This document shows positions 1 through 8,525 of a stretch of 33,854 nt of DNA, piece by piece. Source of the DNA: Blastococcus sp. (GTDB lineage: Bacteria > Actinomycetota > Actinomycetes > Mycobacteriales > Geodermatophilaceae). Within the stretch, counting starts at the first letter, position 1. Every line of letters starts with the position of its first letter. The stretch spans positions 1 through 33,854 of the forward strand of contig JAOPWJ010000153.1 of NCBI GenBank assembly GCA_025965715.1, written 5' to 3'. The translations under genes and the position numbers were made by a program. The notes under the pieces are model-generated. The model did not search any database. It saw only the letters and a program-made list of their open reading frames with translations, and was not told where the DNA came from.

Positions 1-528
1 AAGGCCGTGGGTCTGGGCTTCCAGGTCGGCAACGACACCCAGTCCAACTACGAGCGGATGAAGCTCAAGGTCAACGAGGAGCTCAAGCAGCACTTCCGGC
101 CCGAGTTCCTCAACCGCATCGACGACATCGTCGTGTTCCACCAGCTGACCGAGGACCAGATCATCACGATCGTCGATCTGATGATCGCCCGCGTCGAGAC
201 GCAGCTGGCCAACAAGGACATGGCGCTGGAGATCACCCCGGCCGCCAAGAAGCTGCTGGCGCACCGCGGCTTCGACCCGGTGCTGGGTGCCCGCCCGCTG
301 CGGCGGACCATCCAGCGCGAGATCGAGGACGCGCTGAGCGAGAAGATCCTCTACGGCGAGCTGTCCGGTGGACAGATCATCGTGGTGGACGTCGACGACG
401 CGGAGGGCGCGGCGCAGAAGTTCACCTTCCGCGGTGAGCCGAAGCCGGTCGACCTCCCCGACACCCCGCCGGTCGCCCTGTCGGGCGCCGAGGGTGACGA
501 GGAAGGCCCGGCCGCAGCCGCCGAGTAG
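1..528 (+). CDS. clpC: ClpC-type AAA+ unfoldase, C-terminal part (5' truncated by window)
   Basis: This is the last 175 codons of a Clp/Hsp100 ATPase, open at the left edge. ClpC unfolds proteins and feeds them to ClpP in the cytoplasm. The visible part is the end of the second AAA+ module and the ClpB D2-small domain: the run KQHFRPEFLNRIDDIVVF carries the sensor-1/arginine-finger region. Farther on, GFDPVLGARPLRRTIQREIE is the sensor-2 GAR motif. The protein ends in an acidic, alanine-rich tail typical of actinobacterial ClpC1. The TAG stop is at 526-528, followed by a strong hairpin. ClpC rather than ClpB or ClpX is inferred from the tail and from the mutY-disA-radA neighbourhood, which matches the ClpC1 region of mycobacteria. 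Confidence 0.93.
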   Translation, partial: KAVGLGFQVGNDTQSNYERMKLKVNEELKQHFRPEFLNRIDDIVVFHQLTEDQIITIVDLMIARVETQLANKDMALEITPAAKKLLAHRGFDPVLGARPLRRTIQREIEDALSEKILYGELSGGQIIVVDVDDAEGAAQKFTFRGEPKPVDLPDTPPVALSGAEGDEEGPAAAAE

Positions 529-543
529 TTCCGCGCGGCCGAC

Positions 544-581
544 GAGGGGCCCCTCCGCTCACCAGAGCGGGGGGGCCCTTC
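544..581. terminator. Hairpin terminator between clpC and the convergent GNAT gene
   Basis: Arms 544-560 and 565-581 pair over 17 positions, with two G-T wobbles, around a 4-base loop. It lies 15 bases after the clpC stop. There is no long T tract, which is common in high-GC actinobacteria. The symmetry lets it serve the convergent gene ending at 698 as well. Confidence 0.75.
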
Positions 582-697
582 GCGGCTCCGGCGCCGAGTG
601 TCGAGTTCTCGTCGCCGCAGTCGGCGCGTCGGGCCGTGTCGTCGACATCAACTCCGCACTCGCCAGGATCGGGCGCAGCTCAGGCAGCGGGCTGGGC

Positions 698-1627
698 CTA
701 ATCCGCCCGGGAGAGCTCGACGGCGCGGTGCACCCAGGTGCTGGTGACGACCATCCCGACCCGTTCGTAGAGGCCGAGGGCGCCGGTGCGCGAGTCGGTG
801 GACAGCTCGCAGCGCGTGGCGCCGTGCTCGCGGGCGTTGGCAAAGGCGTCCGCCAGGAGGGCCCGGGCCAGCCCGAGCCCCCGCCGGTCCCGGTGCACCG
901 CGACCATGGCGACGTAGCCGATGTCGCCGCTGAGGATCAGGAAGCAGGCGCCGACCGCGTTTCCCTCGGCGTCCCCGACGATCCGCAGATGCCACGGCTG
1001 GAACCCCGGCCGGCGGAGGGTCATCGCGGAGAAGTCCTCGAAGGACCGCCGTTGCCGCTCCGACCATTCGAGGAAGGCGTCCTCGATCACGGTCCAGGCG
1101 GCGCGGTGATCCGTGTCGCTCTCCGCGGTTCGGATCGAGCATCCCTCCGGCAGGGGGTGGGTGGCGATCCGTCTGCCCTCTGGCAGCTGCATCGCCCACG
1201 AGTTCCACCGGATGAAGTAGCCCAGGCCCTCCAGTAGCACGTCGGCCGGAGAGCCCTGGGGCACCGCCATCCCGAACACCGAGGCGCCGCGCTCGCGAGC
1301 GAGCTCCTGCGTCCAGGCGGCCAGTGCCGTGCCGATGCCCCGCCCGCGGTACCGGGGGTGGACCGCGGCGTCCCCGGTGCCCTCGTCATCGACCTCGGCG
1401 TAGGCCACAAGACGATCCCCGTCGAAGATTCCGACCGTACTTGCCGAGACGTCGAAGCTCGGCCGCTGCCAGTCGCCCACGATGTCGGCCTCCTCGGTCT
1501 CGACCGTGCCGAGGTCGTGCAGTTCCTGGGCAGCCATCACCTCGAAGACGGCGCGGGCATCGGCCTCGGTCAGGGGCCGGGCAGAAAGATCCGCAGGGAG
1601 CTGCACGGGTGGAAGTGAACCGTGCAC
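698..1627 (-). CDS. Two-domain GNAT N-acetyltransferase
   Basis: A 309-residue protein with two tandem GCN5-related acetyltransferase domains. Each has an acetyl-CoA pyrophosphate-binding loop: HPRYRGRGIGTALAAW in the N-terminal half and HRDRRGLGLARALLADA in the C-terminal half. The closing segment GALGLYERVGM is the usual GNAT beta-bulge/tyrosine region. Length and double-domain layout resemble mycothiol synthase MshD, but nothing in the sequence or neighbourhood proves that substrate, so only acetyl-CoA-dependent acyl transfer is claimed. The start is GTG at 1627. The gene converges on clpC and lies 54 bases downstream of mutY, so it may be read with mutY. I do not recall a counterpart here in the M. 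tuberculosis clpC1-disA region. Confidence 0.85.
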   Translation of the reverse strand: MHGSLPPVQLPADLSARPLTEADARAVFEVMAAQELHDLGTVETEEADIVGDWQRPSFDVSASTVGIFDGDRLVAYAEVDDEGTGDAAVHPRYRGRGIGTALAAWTQELARERGASVFGMAVPQGSPADVLLEGLGYFIRWNSWAMQLPEGRRIATHPLPEGCSIRTAESDTDHRAAWTVIEDAFLEWSERQRRSFEDFSAMTLRRPGFQPWHLRIVGDAEGNAVGACFLILSGDIGYVAMVAVHRDRRGLGLARALLADAFANAREHGATRCELSTDSRTGALGLYERVGMVVTSTWVHRAVELSRAD

Positions 1628-1681
1628 CGACCCCGTTCCACCACCGAATTGGCGCCCGGCGTCGCCGCTGCGGACGCTCGG

Positions 1682-2647
1682 TCAGTGCGGCAAGCGGAAG
1701 CACCCGTCGGGGGTCTGCTCGACCAGTCCGTCGGTGAGCAGGGAGTCCACGCACCGCGCGCGCTGCACGGGATCGGTCCACGCGGTGTCGAGCTCCTCGG
1801 CGGTCACGGGGTGTCGGGCCGACCGCAGGACGTCGAGCAGTCGGCCACGGACCTGTCGGTCGGTGCCACTGAACTTCTGCACGCGACGCGGCGGGCCGGC
1901 GTGCGGCGGGCAGCCGGCGAGCCGCCAGGCGCACTCGTTCCGGACGGGGCAGGCCGCGCACCGCGGGGTGCCCGCGACGCACACCAGCGCTCCCAGCTCC
2001 ATCGTGGCCACCGAGAACCGCACCGCCCGCCCGGCATCCGCCGGTGCGAGCGCCCCGATGTCGGCGAGATCAGCGGAGCGGGCGTTCCCGGCCTCCGCGC
2101 GCCCGTGGACGAGCCGGGCCACCACGCGCCGGACGTTGGTGTCCACGACCGGCTGCGGGGAGCCGTAGCCGAAGCACGCGACGGCACGAGCCGTGTATGT
2201 CCCGACCCCCGGGAGGGCCTCGAGCTCGGGCACGCCCCGGGGGACCACCCCGCCGTGCCGCTCCACGATGGCGGCCGCGGCCTCCCGCAGACGCAGGGCC
2301 CGCCGCGGGTACCCGAGCTTTCCCCAGGCGCGGATGACGTCGGCCGGCGTCGCCGCCGCCAGATCGGCCGGCGCCGGCCAGCGCACCGTCCAGTCCCGCC
2401 AGACCGGCTCCACGCGTGCCACCGGCGTCTGCTGCAGCATGACTTCGCTGACCAGCACCGCCCACGCGTCGACGCCCGGTCGGCGCCAGGGGAGATCGCG
2501 CGCTGCGGTGGCGTACCAGTCCACGATCACGTCGCCGACCGCCGGCCCGACGGGCGCAGCGACGGCGGGTAAGGAGCCGGGTCGGTGCGGCGCCGGAGGA
2601 CTGGTCACGGAAGTCCAGTCTGCCGTCCCGCCGGTGCGGCGCGCCAC
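1682..2647 (-). CDS. mutY: A/G-specific adenine DNA glycosylase MutY
   Basis: MutY removes adenine mispaired with 8-oxoguanine. The helix-hairpin-helix glycosylase core is complete: DLPWRRPG, then the catalytic-glutamate segment SEVMLQQTPVARVEPVW (Glu68), the HhH loop LPGVGTYTARAV (145-156) and the catalytic Asp169 in VVDTNVRRVVAR. The iron-sulfur loop is intact as C-x6-C-x2-C-x5-C (Cys223, 230, 233, 239). The protein is 321 residues. After the cluster only about 80 residues remain, and I see no recognisable full NUDIX-like 8-oxoG recognition domain, so it is a short actinobacterial form. The GTG start at 2647 gives a 35-residue disordered leader, so a later start is possible. It diverges from the membrane protein gene at 2686 with 38 bases between. 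Confidence 0.95.
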   Translation of the reverse strand: MARRTGGTADWTSVTSPPAPHRPGSLPAVAAPVGPAVGDVIVDWYATAARDLPWRRPGVDAWAVLVSEVMLQQTPVARVEPVWRDWTVRWPAPADLAAATPADVIRAWGKLGYPRRALRLREAAAAIVERHGGVVPRGVPELEALPGVGTYTARAVACFGYGSPQPVVDTNVRRVVARLVHGRAEAGNARSADLADIGALAPADAGRAVRFSVATMELGALVCVAGTPRCAACPVRNECAWRLAGCPPHAGPPRRVQKFSGTDRQVRGRLLDVLRSARHPVTAEELDTAWTDPVQRARCVDSLLTDGLVEQTPDGCFRLPH

Positions 2648-2685
2648 GAGCCCGCCGTGGTCGCCGGAGCACTACGGTTCGCGGC

Positions 2686-3375
2686 GTGTGGCACCCGGTC
2701 GGCGAGCTGCCCGCCGCGGTCTACTGGCGGCGGCGCCTGGTGGTGACCGCCGTCCTGCTGGGTGTTCTCGCCGGCTTCTCGTGGGTGGGTGTGACCCTGC
2801 TGAGTGGACGGTTCTCCAGCGACGCGTCCGACACGTCGGTCGGCACCTCGGGGAAGGCCGCCGTTCCGGCGCCCGCGCTGGAACGGGTCGTGCCTTCGCT
2901 CACCGCCCTGCGCACCCCGACCCCGCCGCTCCCTGCCCCGGTCGCGAAGTCCGTACCGGCGCCGACCGCAGCCGCACCGGTGGCCGGCGGGCCGTGCGCG
3001 GACGGCATCCTCGGGCTCGTGGTGCGCGCCCCGGCGGCCATCGACGTGGGCAGCAGACCCACGTTCCAGCTGGTCGTCCAGAACACGTCGGGGGTGCCCT
3101 GCGTGCGGCCGCTGCACAGGGCCCTGCAGGAGATCGTCCTGCTCGACGGGCGCGGCACACGGCTGTGGGGCAGCAACGACTGCTTGTCAGGGGCCGGCCC
3201 GGACACCCGCACGCTGCTGCCGGGCGTCGCCGTGTCGTTCCCCCTGCTGTGGGACGGCCTCACCAGTGAGCCCACCTGTAGCGCCGCCCGCGTACCCCCG
3301 GCGGCGGGTGCTTACCTGCTGCGTGGCCGGCTGGACACGAAGAGGACGCCGGACCTCCAGATCGTCCTGCAGTAA
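2686..3375 (+). CDS. Membrane-anchored Ig-like extracytoplasmic protein, function unknown
   Basis: A 229-residue protein I cannot name. It has a short cytoplasmic start (WHPVGELPAAVYWRRR) and one transmembrane helix at about 18-39. A Pro/Ala/Ser/Thr-rich linker of about 60 residues follows, then a beta-rich domain from residue 104. This domain looks like an Ig-like or DUF4232-type fold, with four cysteines (104, 139, 166, 198) that could form two disulfides outside the cell. The start is GTG at 2686. It lies between mutY and disA, converging on disA with a 16-base gap. The same position in M. tuberculosis holds the membrane protein Rv3587c, so this is probably the positional equivalent. That is inference from gene order, not from alignment. 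Confidence 0.8.
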   Translation: MWHPVGELPAAVYWRRRLVVTAVLLGVLAGFSWVGVTLLSGRFSSDASDTSVGTSGKAAVPAPALERVVPSLTALRTPTPPLPAPVAKSVPAPTAAAPVAGGPCADGILGLVVRAPAAIDVGSRPTFQLVVQNTSGVPCVRPLHRALQEIVLLDGRGTRLWGSNDCLSGAGPDTRTLLPGVAVSFPLLWDGLTSEPTCSAARVPPAAGAYLLRGRLDTKRTPDLQIVLQ

Positions 3376-3391
3376 GGACCCGTCGCAGGCC

Positions 3392-4477
3392 TCAGCTGTA
3401 GCGGTCGAGGATCGAGGTCTCGGCCAGCCGGGACAGCCCCTCGCGAATGCCCCGCGCCCGTGCCTCGCCGACGCCCTCGACGGCCAACAGATCCTCGATG
3501 GTGGCGGCCAGCAGCTTCTGCAGCCCGCCGAAGTGGTCGACCAGTCGGTCGATGATGCCGCCGGGCAGTCGTGGCACCCGGTTGAGCAGTCGGTACCCGC
3601 GCGGGCTGACGGGGGAGTCCAGTGCGTCGGGCGACGTCGGCAGGCCGTAGCAGCGGGCGACCGCGGAGAGGTCGAGCAGTTCGGTGGCCGACAGAGCGCG
3701 CAGGTCGGTGAGCACCTGCTCGATGCTGCGAGGACGGCGCCCGGCGCCAGGCAGGTAGTCGCGGACGAGCAGTCCACGGTCCTCCTCGACCCCGGCCAGC
3801 ATCTCGTCGAGCTGGAGGGCGAGCAGCCGGCCATCGGTACCCAGCTCGACGACGAAGCCCTCGATCTCGTCGGCGATGCGCCGGACCATCTCCAGGCGCT
3901 GACTGACGCTCATCGCGTCGCGGACCGTGACGAGGTCCTCGATCTCCAGGGCGGACAGCGTGCTGGCCACCTCGTCGAGGCGCAGCTTGTAACGCTCGAG
4001 GGCGGCGAGGGCCTGATTCGCCCGGGCGAGGATCGTGGTCGGGTGCTCGAGGGTGTAGCGGCGACCGGCGACGTACACGCTGATGATGTGCATCGACTGG
4101 CTCACCGAGATGACCGGGAAGCCGGTCTGCAGCGCCACTCGCTCGGCGGTGCGGTGCCGGGTGCCCGACTCCTCCGTGGGGATGGTCGGGTCGGGCATCA
4201 GGTGCACGCCGGCCCGGACGATCCGCATGCCGTCGTAGGAGACGATGACTGCGCCGTCCATCTTGGCGAGCTCGCGCAGCCGGGTAGCGGAGAGAGCGAC
4301 ATCGAGCGCGAAGCCACCGGTGCACAGCGACTCGACCACGCGGTCGTGGCCCAGCACGATCAGCGCGCCGGTGCGGCCGGCCAGGATGCGCTCCAGACCG
4401 TCGCGCAGCGCCGTCCCAGGGGCGATGCGGCCGAGCAGCTCGCGCAACGCGACCTCGGGGTCCACCTCGGCGGGCAC
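3392..4477 (-). CDS. disA: DNA integrity scanning protein DisA, diadenylate cyclase
   Basis: DisA makes cyclic di-AMP from two ATP and binds branched DNA. The 361-residue protein has the N-terminal DAC domain with DGA (74-76) in [12 protein letters not shown] and RHR (107-109) in [11 protein letters not shown], the two catalytic/ATP-binding signatures. A helical spine follows, then a C-terminal helix-hairpin-helix DNA-binding region ending in [16 protein letters not shown]. The start is GTG at 4477, preceded at 5 bases by AGGAG on the minus strand. It lies 102 bases downstream of radA on the same strand. RadA is known to interact with and inhibit DisA in other bacteria, so linkage supports joint function. 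All key residues are present. Confidence 0.97.
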   Translation of the reverse strand: MPAEVDPEVALRELLGRIAPGTALRDGLERILAGRTGALIVLGHDRVVESLCTGGFALDVALSATRLRELAKMDGAVIVSYDGMRIVRAGVHLMPDPTIPTEESGTRHRTAERVALQTGFPVISVSQSMHIISVYVAGRRYTLEHPTTILARANQALAALERYKLRLDEVASTLSALEIEDLVTVRDAMSVSQRLEMVRRIADEIEGFVVELGTDGRLLALQLDEMLAGVEEDRGLLVRDYLPGAGRRPRSIEQVLTDLRALSATELLDLSAVARCYGLPTSPDALDSPVSPRGYRLLNRVPRLPGGIIDRLVDHFGGLQKLLAATIEDLLAVEGVGEARARGIREGLSRLAETSILDRYS

Positions 4478-4579
4478 GAGCGCTCCTGACGGTCGAATGG
4501 TGCGGAGGCTGAGTCTACGTGGCCCCGATGAACGAGGGTCGGGCTCGGTGTTCTGTCACTGAACCGAGACTCTACGGTG

Positions 4580-5947
4580 CTAGAACAGGCGGGCGAAAGC
4601 GGCACCCAGGTCGGGCACCTCGATCAGCCGCATGCCGCCTGGCGCCGATCCGGCATCCACCGGAACCAGGGCGATCTTGTAGCCCTGACGGGCAGCCTCG
4701 GCCAGCCGGCGACCCATGCCACCCACCCGGCGGATCTCCCCGGACAGCCCGACCTCGCCGATGGCGACCGTGCCGGACGGCAGTGCCCGGTCCTTCGCCG
4801 CCGACGCGATGGCGAGGGCGAGGGCGAGGTCGGCAGCCGGCTCGGCGATGCGTACGCCACCGACCGAGGCGGCAAAGACGTCGGCGTCAGCCAGCTTGAC
4901 CCCACCGCGCCGCTCGACGACGGCGTTGACCATCGCCACCCGCTGGGAGTCCAGGCCGCTCACCGCCCGGCGAGGTGAGCCCCCGCCGGACGTGCTCGCC
5001 ACCAGTGCCTGTACCTCCGCGAGCAGGGGGCGGCTGCCCTCGAGCGTGACCGTCACGCAGCTGCCGGGCACGGGCGCTTCGCGCCGCGAGACGAACAGCG
5101 CCGACGGGTCGGGCACCCCGACGACACCTCCGTCGCCGATCTCGAAGCAGCCGATCTCGTCGGCCGGGCCGAACCGGTTCTTGGTGGCCCGCACCAACCG
5201 GAGGGTCGAGTGCCGCTCGCCGTCGAAGGAGATGACCACGTCGACGAGGTGCTCCAGGGTGCGCGGTCCCGCGATCGCGCCGTCCTTGGTGACGTGCCCG
5301 ACCAGGATGGTGGTCATGCCGCGGCTCTTGGCCACCGCTGTCAGCGCGCTGGCCACGGCCCGCACCTGGGTGGCGCCGCCGTCGGTGCCGTCGACGGCGG
5401 GGGAGCGCACCGTCTGGACGCTGTCGAGGATGAGCAGCGACGGATTGACCGCCTCGACGTGCGCCAGGACGGCGGACAGCTCAGTCTCCGCCGCGAGGTA
5501 GAGCTGCTCGTGCAGGGCGCCGATCCGCTCGGCGCGCAGTCGCACCTGACCGGCGGACTCCTCACCCGAGACGACCAGGGCCGGACCGTTGGACGCGGCG
5601 ACGCGGTGGGCGACCTCCAGCAGCAGCGTGGACTTGCCCACGCCCGGCTCGCCCGCGACCAGGAGGACCGCACCGGGCACCAGCCCACCGCCGAGCACCC
5701 GGTCGAACTCGGGGATGCCGGTGGGTACGGCGCGGGCTCCGGCGAGCTCCACCTCCGCGATGGGCCGGGCGGGCGCGGTCACCGGACCGGCCGACACCGA
5801 CCGCAGTGGCGTGCTCGGCGCCCCGAATTCCTGCACCGTGCCCCAGGCCTGGCACTCGGGGCACCGGCCGACCCACTTCGGGGACGCGAAGCCGCACTCG
5901 GTGCAGCGGTGGGCGGGACGTGCGGACTTCACTCCGGGGGCGGGCAC
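4580..5947 (-). CDS. radA: DNA repair protein RadA (Sms)
   Basis: RadA is a RecA-like helicase that drives branch migration during recombination. The 455-residue protein shows a C4 zinc finger (Cys15, 18, 29, 32), Walker A GEPGVGKST (99-107), Walker B LLILDSVQTV, and the RadA-specific KNRFG motif in ATKNRFGPADEIGCF. The C-terminal Lon-protease-like domain includes AVSGLDSQRVAMVNAVVER and GEVGLSGEIRRVGGM. Length and domain order are standard. The GTG start at 5947 places the zinc finger 15 residues in. The gene follows the lipoprotein gene ending at 6012 by 64 bases and precedes disA, so the three may form one transcription unit. Confidence 0.97.
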   Translation of the reverse strand: MPAPGVKSARPAHRCTECGFASPKWVGRCPECQAWGTVQEFGAPSTPLRSVSAGPVTAPARPIAEVELAGARAVPTGIPEFDRVLGGGLVPGAVLLVAGEPGVGKSTLLLEVAHRVAASNGPALVVSGEESAGQVRLRAERIGALHEQLYLAAETELSAVLAHVEAVNPSLLILDSVQTVRSPAVDGTDGGATQVRAVASALTAVAKSRGMTTILVGHVTKDGAIAGPRTLEHLVDVVISFDGERHSTLRLVRATKNRFGPADEIGCFEIGDGGVVGVPDPSALFVSRREAPVPGSCVTVTLEGSRPLLAEVQALVASTSGGGSPRRAVSGLDSQRVAMVNAVVERRGGVKLADADVFAASVGGVRIAEPAADLALALAIASAAKDRALPSGTVAIGEVGLSGEIRRVGGMGRRLAEAARQGYKIALVPVDAGSAPGGMRLIEVPDLGAAFARLF

Positions 5948-6011
5948 TCCGCGACGCTAACCGCAGGGGCCGACAGTTCCCGGGAGGGCATGGACCGCGG
6001 GTGCGGTCGGC

Positions 6012-6629
6012 TCAGCCCGGGCCGTCCTGGCCGCCCGAAGCCTCCCCGCTCGACTGGTGGAAGTCGAAGCCCTCGCCGCGCTCCACCTCGTCGTCGGGGG
6101 TGGCGACGGGCGCCATGACGGTGAGGTCGCCGGCGTTCTGGAAGGTCAGCGTGAGCTCGAGGGCCTGGCCGGTGGTCAGGTCGTCGTCCAGGCCGGTCAG
6201 CATGATCGTGACGCGGTCCTCGCCGACGTAGACGGTGCTGCCGGCCGGGATCTCGATCTCCTCGGGGGCGGCGGTGCCGGTCCCGCCCGCGCCGGCCGAA
6301 GCGGTGGCGGGGGACGCGGCGGCCGGGGCGCCGCTGATCTCGGCGGAGGCGAACCCGTCGCCCCCGACCGCGGTGAGCGTCTCAGTCTCCGAGCCGGTGT
6401 TCACGATCGCCAACCGCAGTTCGGCGTCGTCCCCCGCGTCGTAGCTGCCGCCCCGGGGGTACTCGAGCTCCGCCGCGCGGAGGGTGATCCCGCCGGCCTT
6501 GGCCTGGCCGCCCGTCTTGTCGCGGTCCTGGGTGGCCGTCTGGGTCACCTGCCCCGCACTGCACGCGGAGAGCGCGACGGGGGAGAGGAGCAGCACGCCC
6601 ATCGTGGCGGCGCGCAGCGCGCGGTTCAC
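6012..6629 (-). CDS. lpqE: LpqE-like lipoprotein with a ligand-less PCu(A)C-type fold
   Basis: A 205-residue secreted lipoprotein. The start is GTG at 6627-6629 with GGAGG about 9 bases upstream. The signal peptide ends in a lipobox LSAC with Cys23. The mature domain follows the PCu(A)C copper-chaperone pattern: a beta strand TLRAAELEYP, AELRLAIVNTGSETETL, the segment EIPAGSTVYVGEDRVTIMLT and the closing GQALELTLTFQNAGDLTVMAPV. The His/Met copper ligands expected near the HxMLxGL stretch are absent. An acidic/Gly-rich tail follows. Gene order (lpqE-radA-disA) matches mycobacterial Rv3584-Rv3586, which is why I use the LpqE name. Copper binding is therefore doubtful and the role unknown. The open frame runs much farther upstream, but that extension is antisense to the sigma factor gene and is not coding. 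Confidence 0.85.
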   Translation of the reverse strand: MNRALRAATMGVLLLSPVALSACSAGQVTQTATQDRDKTGGQAKAGGITLRAAELEYPRGGSYDAGDDAELRLAIVNTGSETETLTAVGGDGFASAEISGAPAAASPATASAGAGGTGTAAPEEIEIPAGSTVYVGEDRVTIMLTGLDDDLTTGQALELTLTFQNAGDLTVMAPVATPDDEVERGEGFDFHQSSGEASGGQDGPG

Positions 6630-6854
6630 AGCCGTCGACCTCCAGCAGGGAACGTTCCGGCCACCGGGGGATCGGTGGCTCGCGAATGCTGCGGAGCCTA
6701 TCGGGCGCCCAGCGGCGTCGCCGGGCAGGGAAGCGCCCCGACGCCCCGGCCGCCTCGGCGGCCGGCGCCGTCCCCGGTCGGGGCGCCGACGTCCGGCTTC
6801 CCGGCCCGACTGCCGATCAGAAGAGGAGCAGGCGGTCGAGGCGGAGGTGACGGA

Positions 6855-7469
6855 ATGCCGGCGGGTTCTCCGTTCGACGACGTCCTGGCCGCGGCCCAGG
6901 CCGGCGCCCCGTGGGCGTTCGAGGTGCTCTACCGGGACCTCGCCCCGGCGCTCACCGGATATCTGCGGCTGCACGGCGCCGCGGAACCCGACGACCTCGC
7001 CAGCGAGACCTTCCTGGGCGTCTTCACCGGACTGAGCGGGTTCACCGGCGATGCGGGCGCGCTGCGCGCCTGGGTGTTCACGATCGCGCACCGTCGGCTG
7101 GTCGACGACTGGCGCAGGCGAAGCCGCCGCCCGCAGGTGACCGACGACTCGGCCGGCCTGGCCGAGCACCTCGGTGGGAACGTCGAGGACGACGTCCTCG
7201 TGCGGGTGGGCGCGGAGAGGGTTCAGCGGCTGTGCGGCGGCCTGCCCGCCGACCAGCGCGCGGTCCTGTTGCTGCGCATCCTGGCCGACCTGACGGTCGA
7301 CCAGGTGGCGCAGGTGCTCGGGCGGTCCGAGGCGTCGGTGAAGGCACTCCAGCGCAGGGGCCTGCGGACCCTGCGGGAGCGCATCGAGGCGGCCCCGGCC
7401 ACATCGGGACAGCAGCGACCGGAAAAAGTTGGTGCCGGAGCGCACCCCTACGGGCCGTCCCGGCGATGA
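6855..7469 (+). CDS. ECF-type RNA polymerase sigma factor
   Basis: A 204-residue sigma-70 family protein with region 2 and region 4 only. Region 2 includes FEVLYRDLAPALTGYLRL, DDLASETFLGVF and the -10 recognition helix WVFTIAHRRLVDDWRRR. Region 4 includes LPADQRAVLLLRILADLTVD and the helix-turn-helix VDQVAQVLGRSEASVKALQR. The ATG at 6855 has GGAGG at 6843-6847, 7 bases upstream. The gene diverges from the lipoprotein gene (225-base gap) and is followed after 10 bases by a single-span membrane protein that I take to be its anti-sigma partner. The target promoters cannot be told from this window. Confidence 0.93.
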   Translation: MPAGSPFDDVLAAAQAGAPWAFEVLYRDLAPALTGYLRLHGAAEPDDLASETFLGVFTGLSGFTGDAGALRAWVFTIAHRRLVDDWRRRSRRPQVTDDSAGLAEHLGGNVEDDVLVRVGAERVQRLCGGLPADQRAVLLLRILADLTVDQVAQVLGRSEASVKALQRRGLRTLRERIEAAPATSGQQRPEKVGAGAHPYGPSRR

Positions 7470-7479
7470 CGGGGATGAG

Positions 7480-8487
7480 ATGACCACAGCAGCCGACGAC
7501 GCAGCCGTCGAGGACGCCTTCGAGGCGTACCTCGCGCGGCGGCCCGTCCCCGGTGCGGCAGCCGACACCTTCCCCGGTCTGGTTGCCTTCTCGGAGGCGG
7601 TCCGGGCGACGGCCACCCAGCCGGGCCGGCCGAACGCCGCCCTCGCCGAATTGCTGGTCACGGGTCTTCTCACCGACCAGCCAAGCCCGTCCACCGCGAC
7701 GGCCAGATCGGCCGGGAAGCCGCCCGCACGGCGGCCCACCCGCGTCCGGATACGGAGACGTACCGCCATGTTCTTCCCCGCCCTGTTCGCCAAGCTGTTG
7801 TCTGCCGGCGCCGCCGCCCAGGCCTGCGCCGGAGCGGGTGTCGCCCTCGTCGCGTTCACCGGTGCCGGCGCCGCAGGCGTGTTGCCCGGCCCCGTGCAGA
7901 ACACGGTCTCCAGCGTGGTCGAGACCGTGACGCCCTTCCGGATGCCCTCCGGCGAGAAGTCGGTCGCCGACGAGCCGGCGACCGAGGAGTCCGCGCTCGA
8001 GCAGCCGGAGCCCGGGCAGCCGGTCGTGGAGCCGTCGGTCGTCGAGCAGCCGGAGACCGAGCAGCACGTCGGGGGAACCCGCGCGGAGTTCGACGCGGCC
8101 GTGTGGGCCGCGGAAGGCCCGGACGCCTATCCCTCCTTCGGCGACTGGGTCAGCGACGGCGCCAGCCACCGGGCGTTCAAGGACGAGCGCGGCCGCTTCG
8201 GCCAGATCGTCAGTGCCCAGGCCCGGAACAAGGGGCTCGATGACGGCGATCTCGAGGACGAGGGCGTGGACCTCGACGAGTTGAGGGGCGACGCTTCCAC
8301 CGAGCCGACTCCGCGGGTCAAGCCCGAGACCTTGGACGCCGACGACGACGATGCCGCCACCAAGCACGGCGACGGCGACGGCGACGGCTACGGCCGCGGC
8401 GACGGCCACGGTCAGGGCAGCGGCAGGGAGACCGGCGGCAGCCAGGACAACCGCCACGGCGGCGGCAAGGGCGACGGCCACAACTGA
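7480..8487 (+). CDS. Putative membrane anti-sigma factor with His/Asp/Gly-rich outer tail
   Basis: A 335-residue protein with a cytoplasmic part of about 98 residues, an Arg-rich stop-transfer segment (84-94), one transmembrane helix (about 106-134) and a long exposed C-terminal region. The outer part is Glu/Pro-rich (about 150-190). It then has a small conserved-looking block (FDAAVWAAEGPDAYPSFGDW) and ends in a low-complexity tail of Asp, Gly and His. The start chosen is ATG 7480, since an upstream GTG at 7429 would overlap the sigma gene. Position directly behind an ECF sigma gene and the topology suggest an anti-sigma factor, but no zinc-binding HxxxCxxC motif is present. The role is inferred from context only. 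Confidence 0.72.
   Translation: MTTAADDAAVEDAFEAYLARRPVPGAAADTFPGLVAFSEAVRATATQPGRPNAALAELLVTGLLTDQPSPSTATARSAGKPPARRPTRVRIRRRTAMFFPALFAKLLSAGAAAQACAGAGVALVAFTGAGAAGVLPGPVQNTVSSVVETVTPFRMPSGEKSVADEPATEESALEQPEPGQPVVEPSVVEQPETEQHVGGTRAEFDAAVWAAEGPDAYPSFGDWVSDGASHRAFKDERGRFGQIVSAQARNKGLDDGDLEDEGVDLDELRGDASTEPTPRVKPETLDADDDDAATKHGDGDGDGYGRGDGHGQGSGRETGGSQDNRHGGGKGDGHN
8368..8385 (+). repeat. Short GGCGAC tandem repeat inside the anti-sigma tail
   Basis: Three exact copies of a six-base unit encode Gly-Asp pairs. Degenerate copies continue to about 8475 and encode the GDG/GHG-type tail. Replication slippage could change the tail length without changing the reading frame. Confidence 0.7.
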
Positions 8488-8494
8488 GGACGAC

Positions 8495-8519
8495 GGGCGG
8501 TCGGTGGGACCGGCCGCCC
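8495..8519. terminator. Bidirectional hairpin between convergent genes
   Basis: Arms 8495-8505 and 8509-8519 pair over 11 positions, with one G-T wobble, around a GGG loop. It sits in the 38-base gap between the anti-sigma stop (8487) and the stop of the convergent prenyltransferase (8526). Confidence 0.75.
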
Positions 8520-8525
8520 GGCGCC

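Noticed and set aside
698-1627. Mycothiol synthase MshD
   Set aside because: Double GNAT layout fits, but no substrate-specific residues or neighbours support it, so kept as a general acetyltransferase.
6630-7904. Upstream extension of the LpqE-like reading frame
   Set aside because: Overlaps the ECF sigma and anti-sigma genes in antisense; the lipobox and ribosome-binding site fix the start at 6629.
8341-8484. CRISPR-like short repeats
   Set aside because: They are six-base coding repeats for Gly-Asp inside a protein tail, with no spacers.
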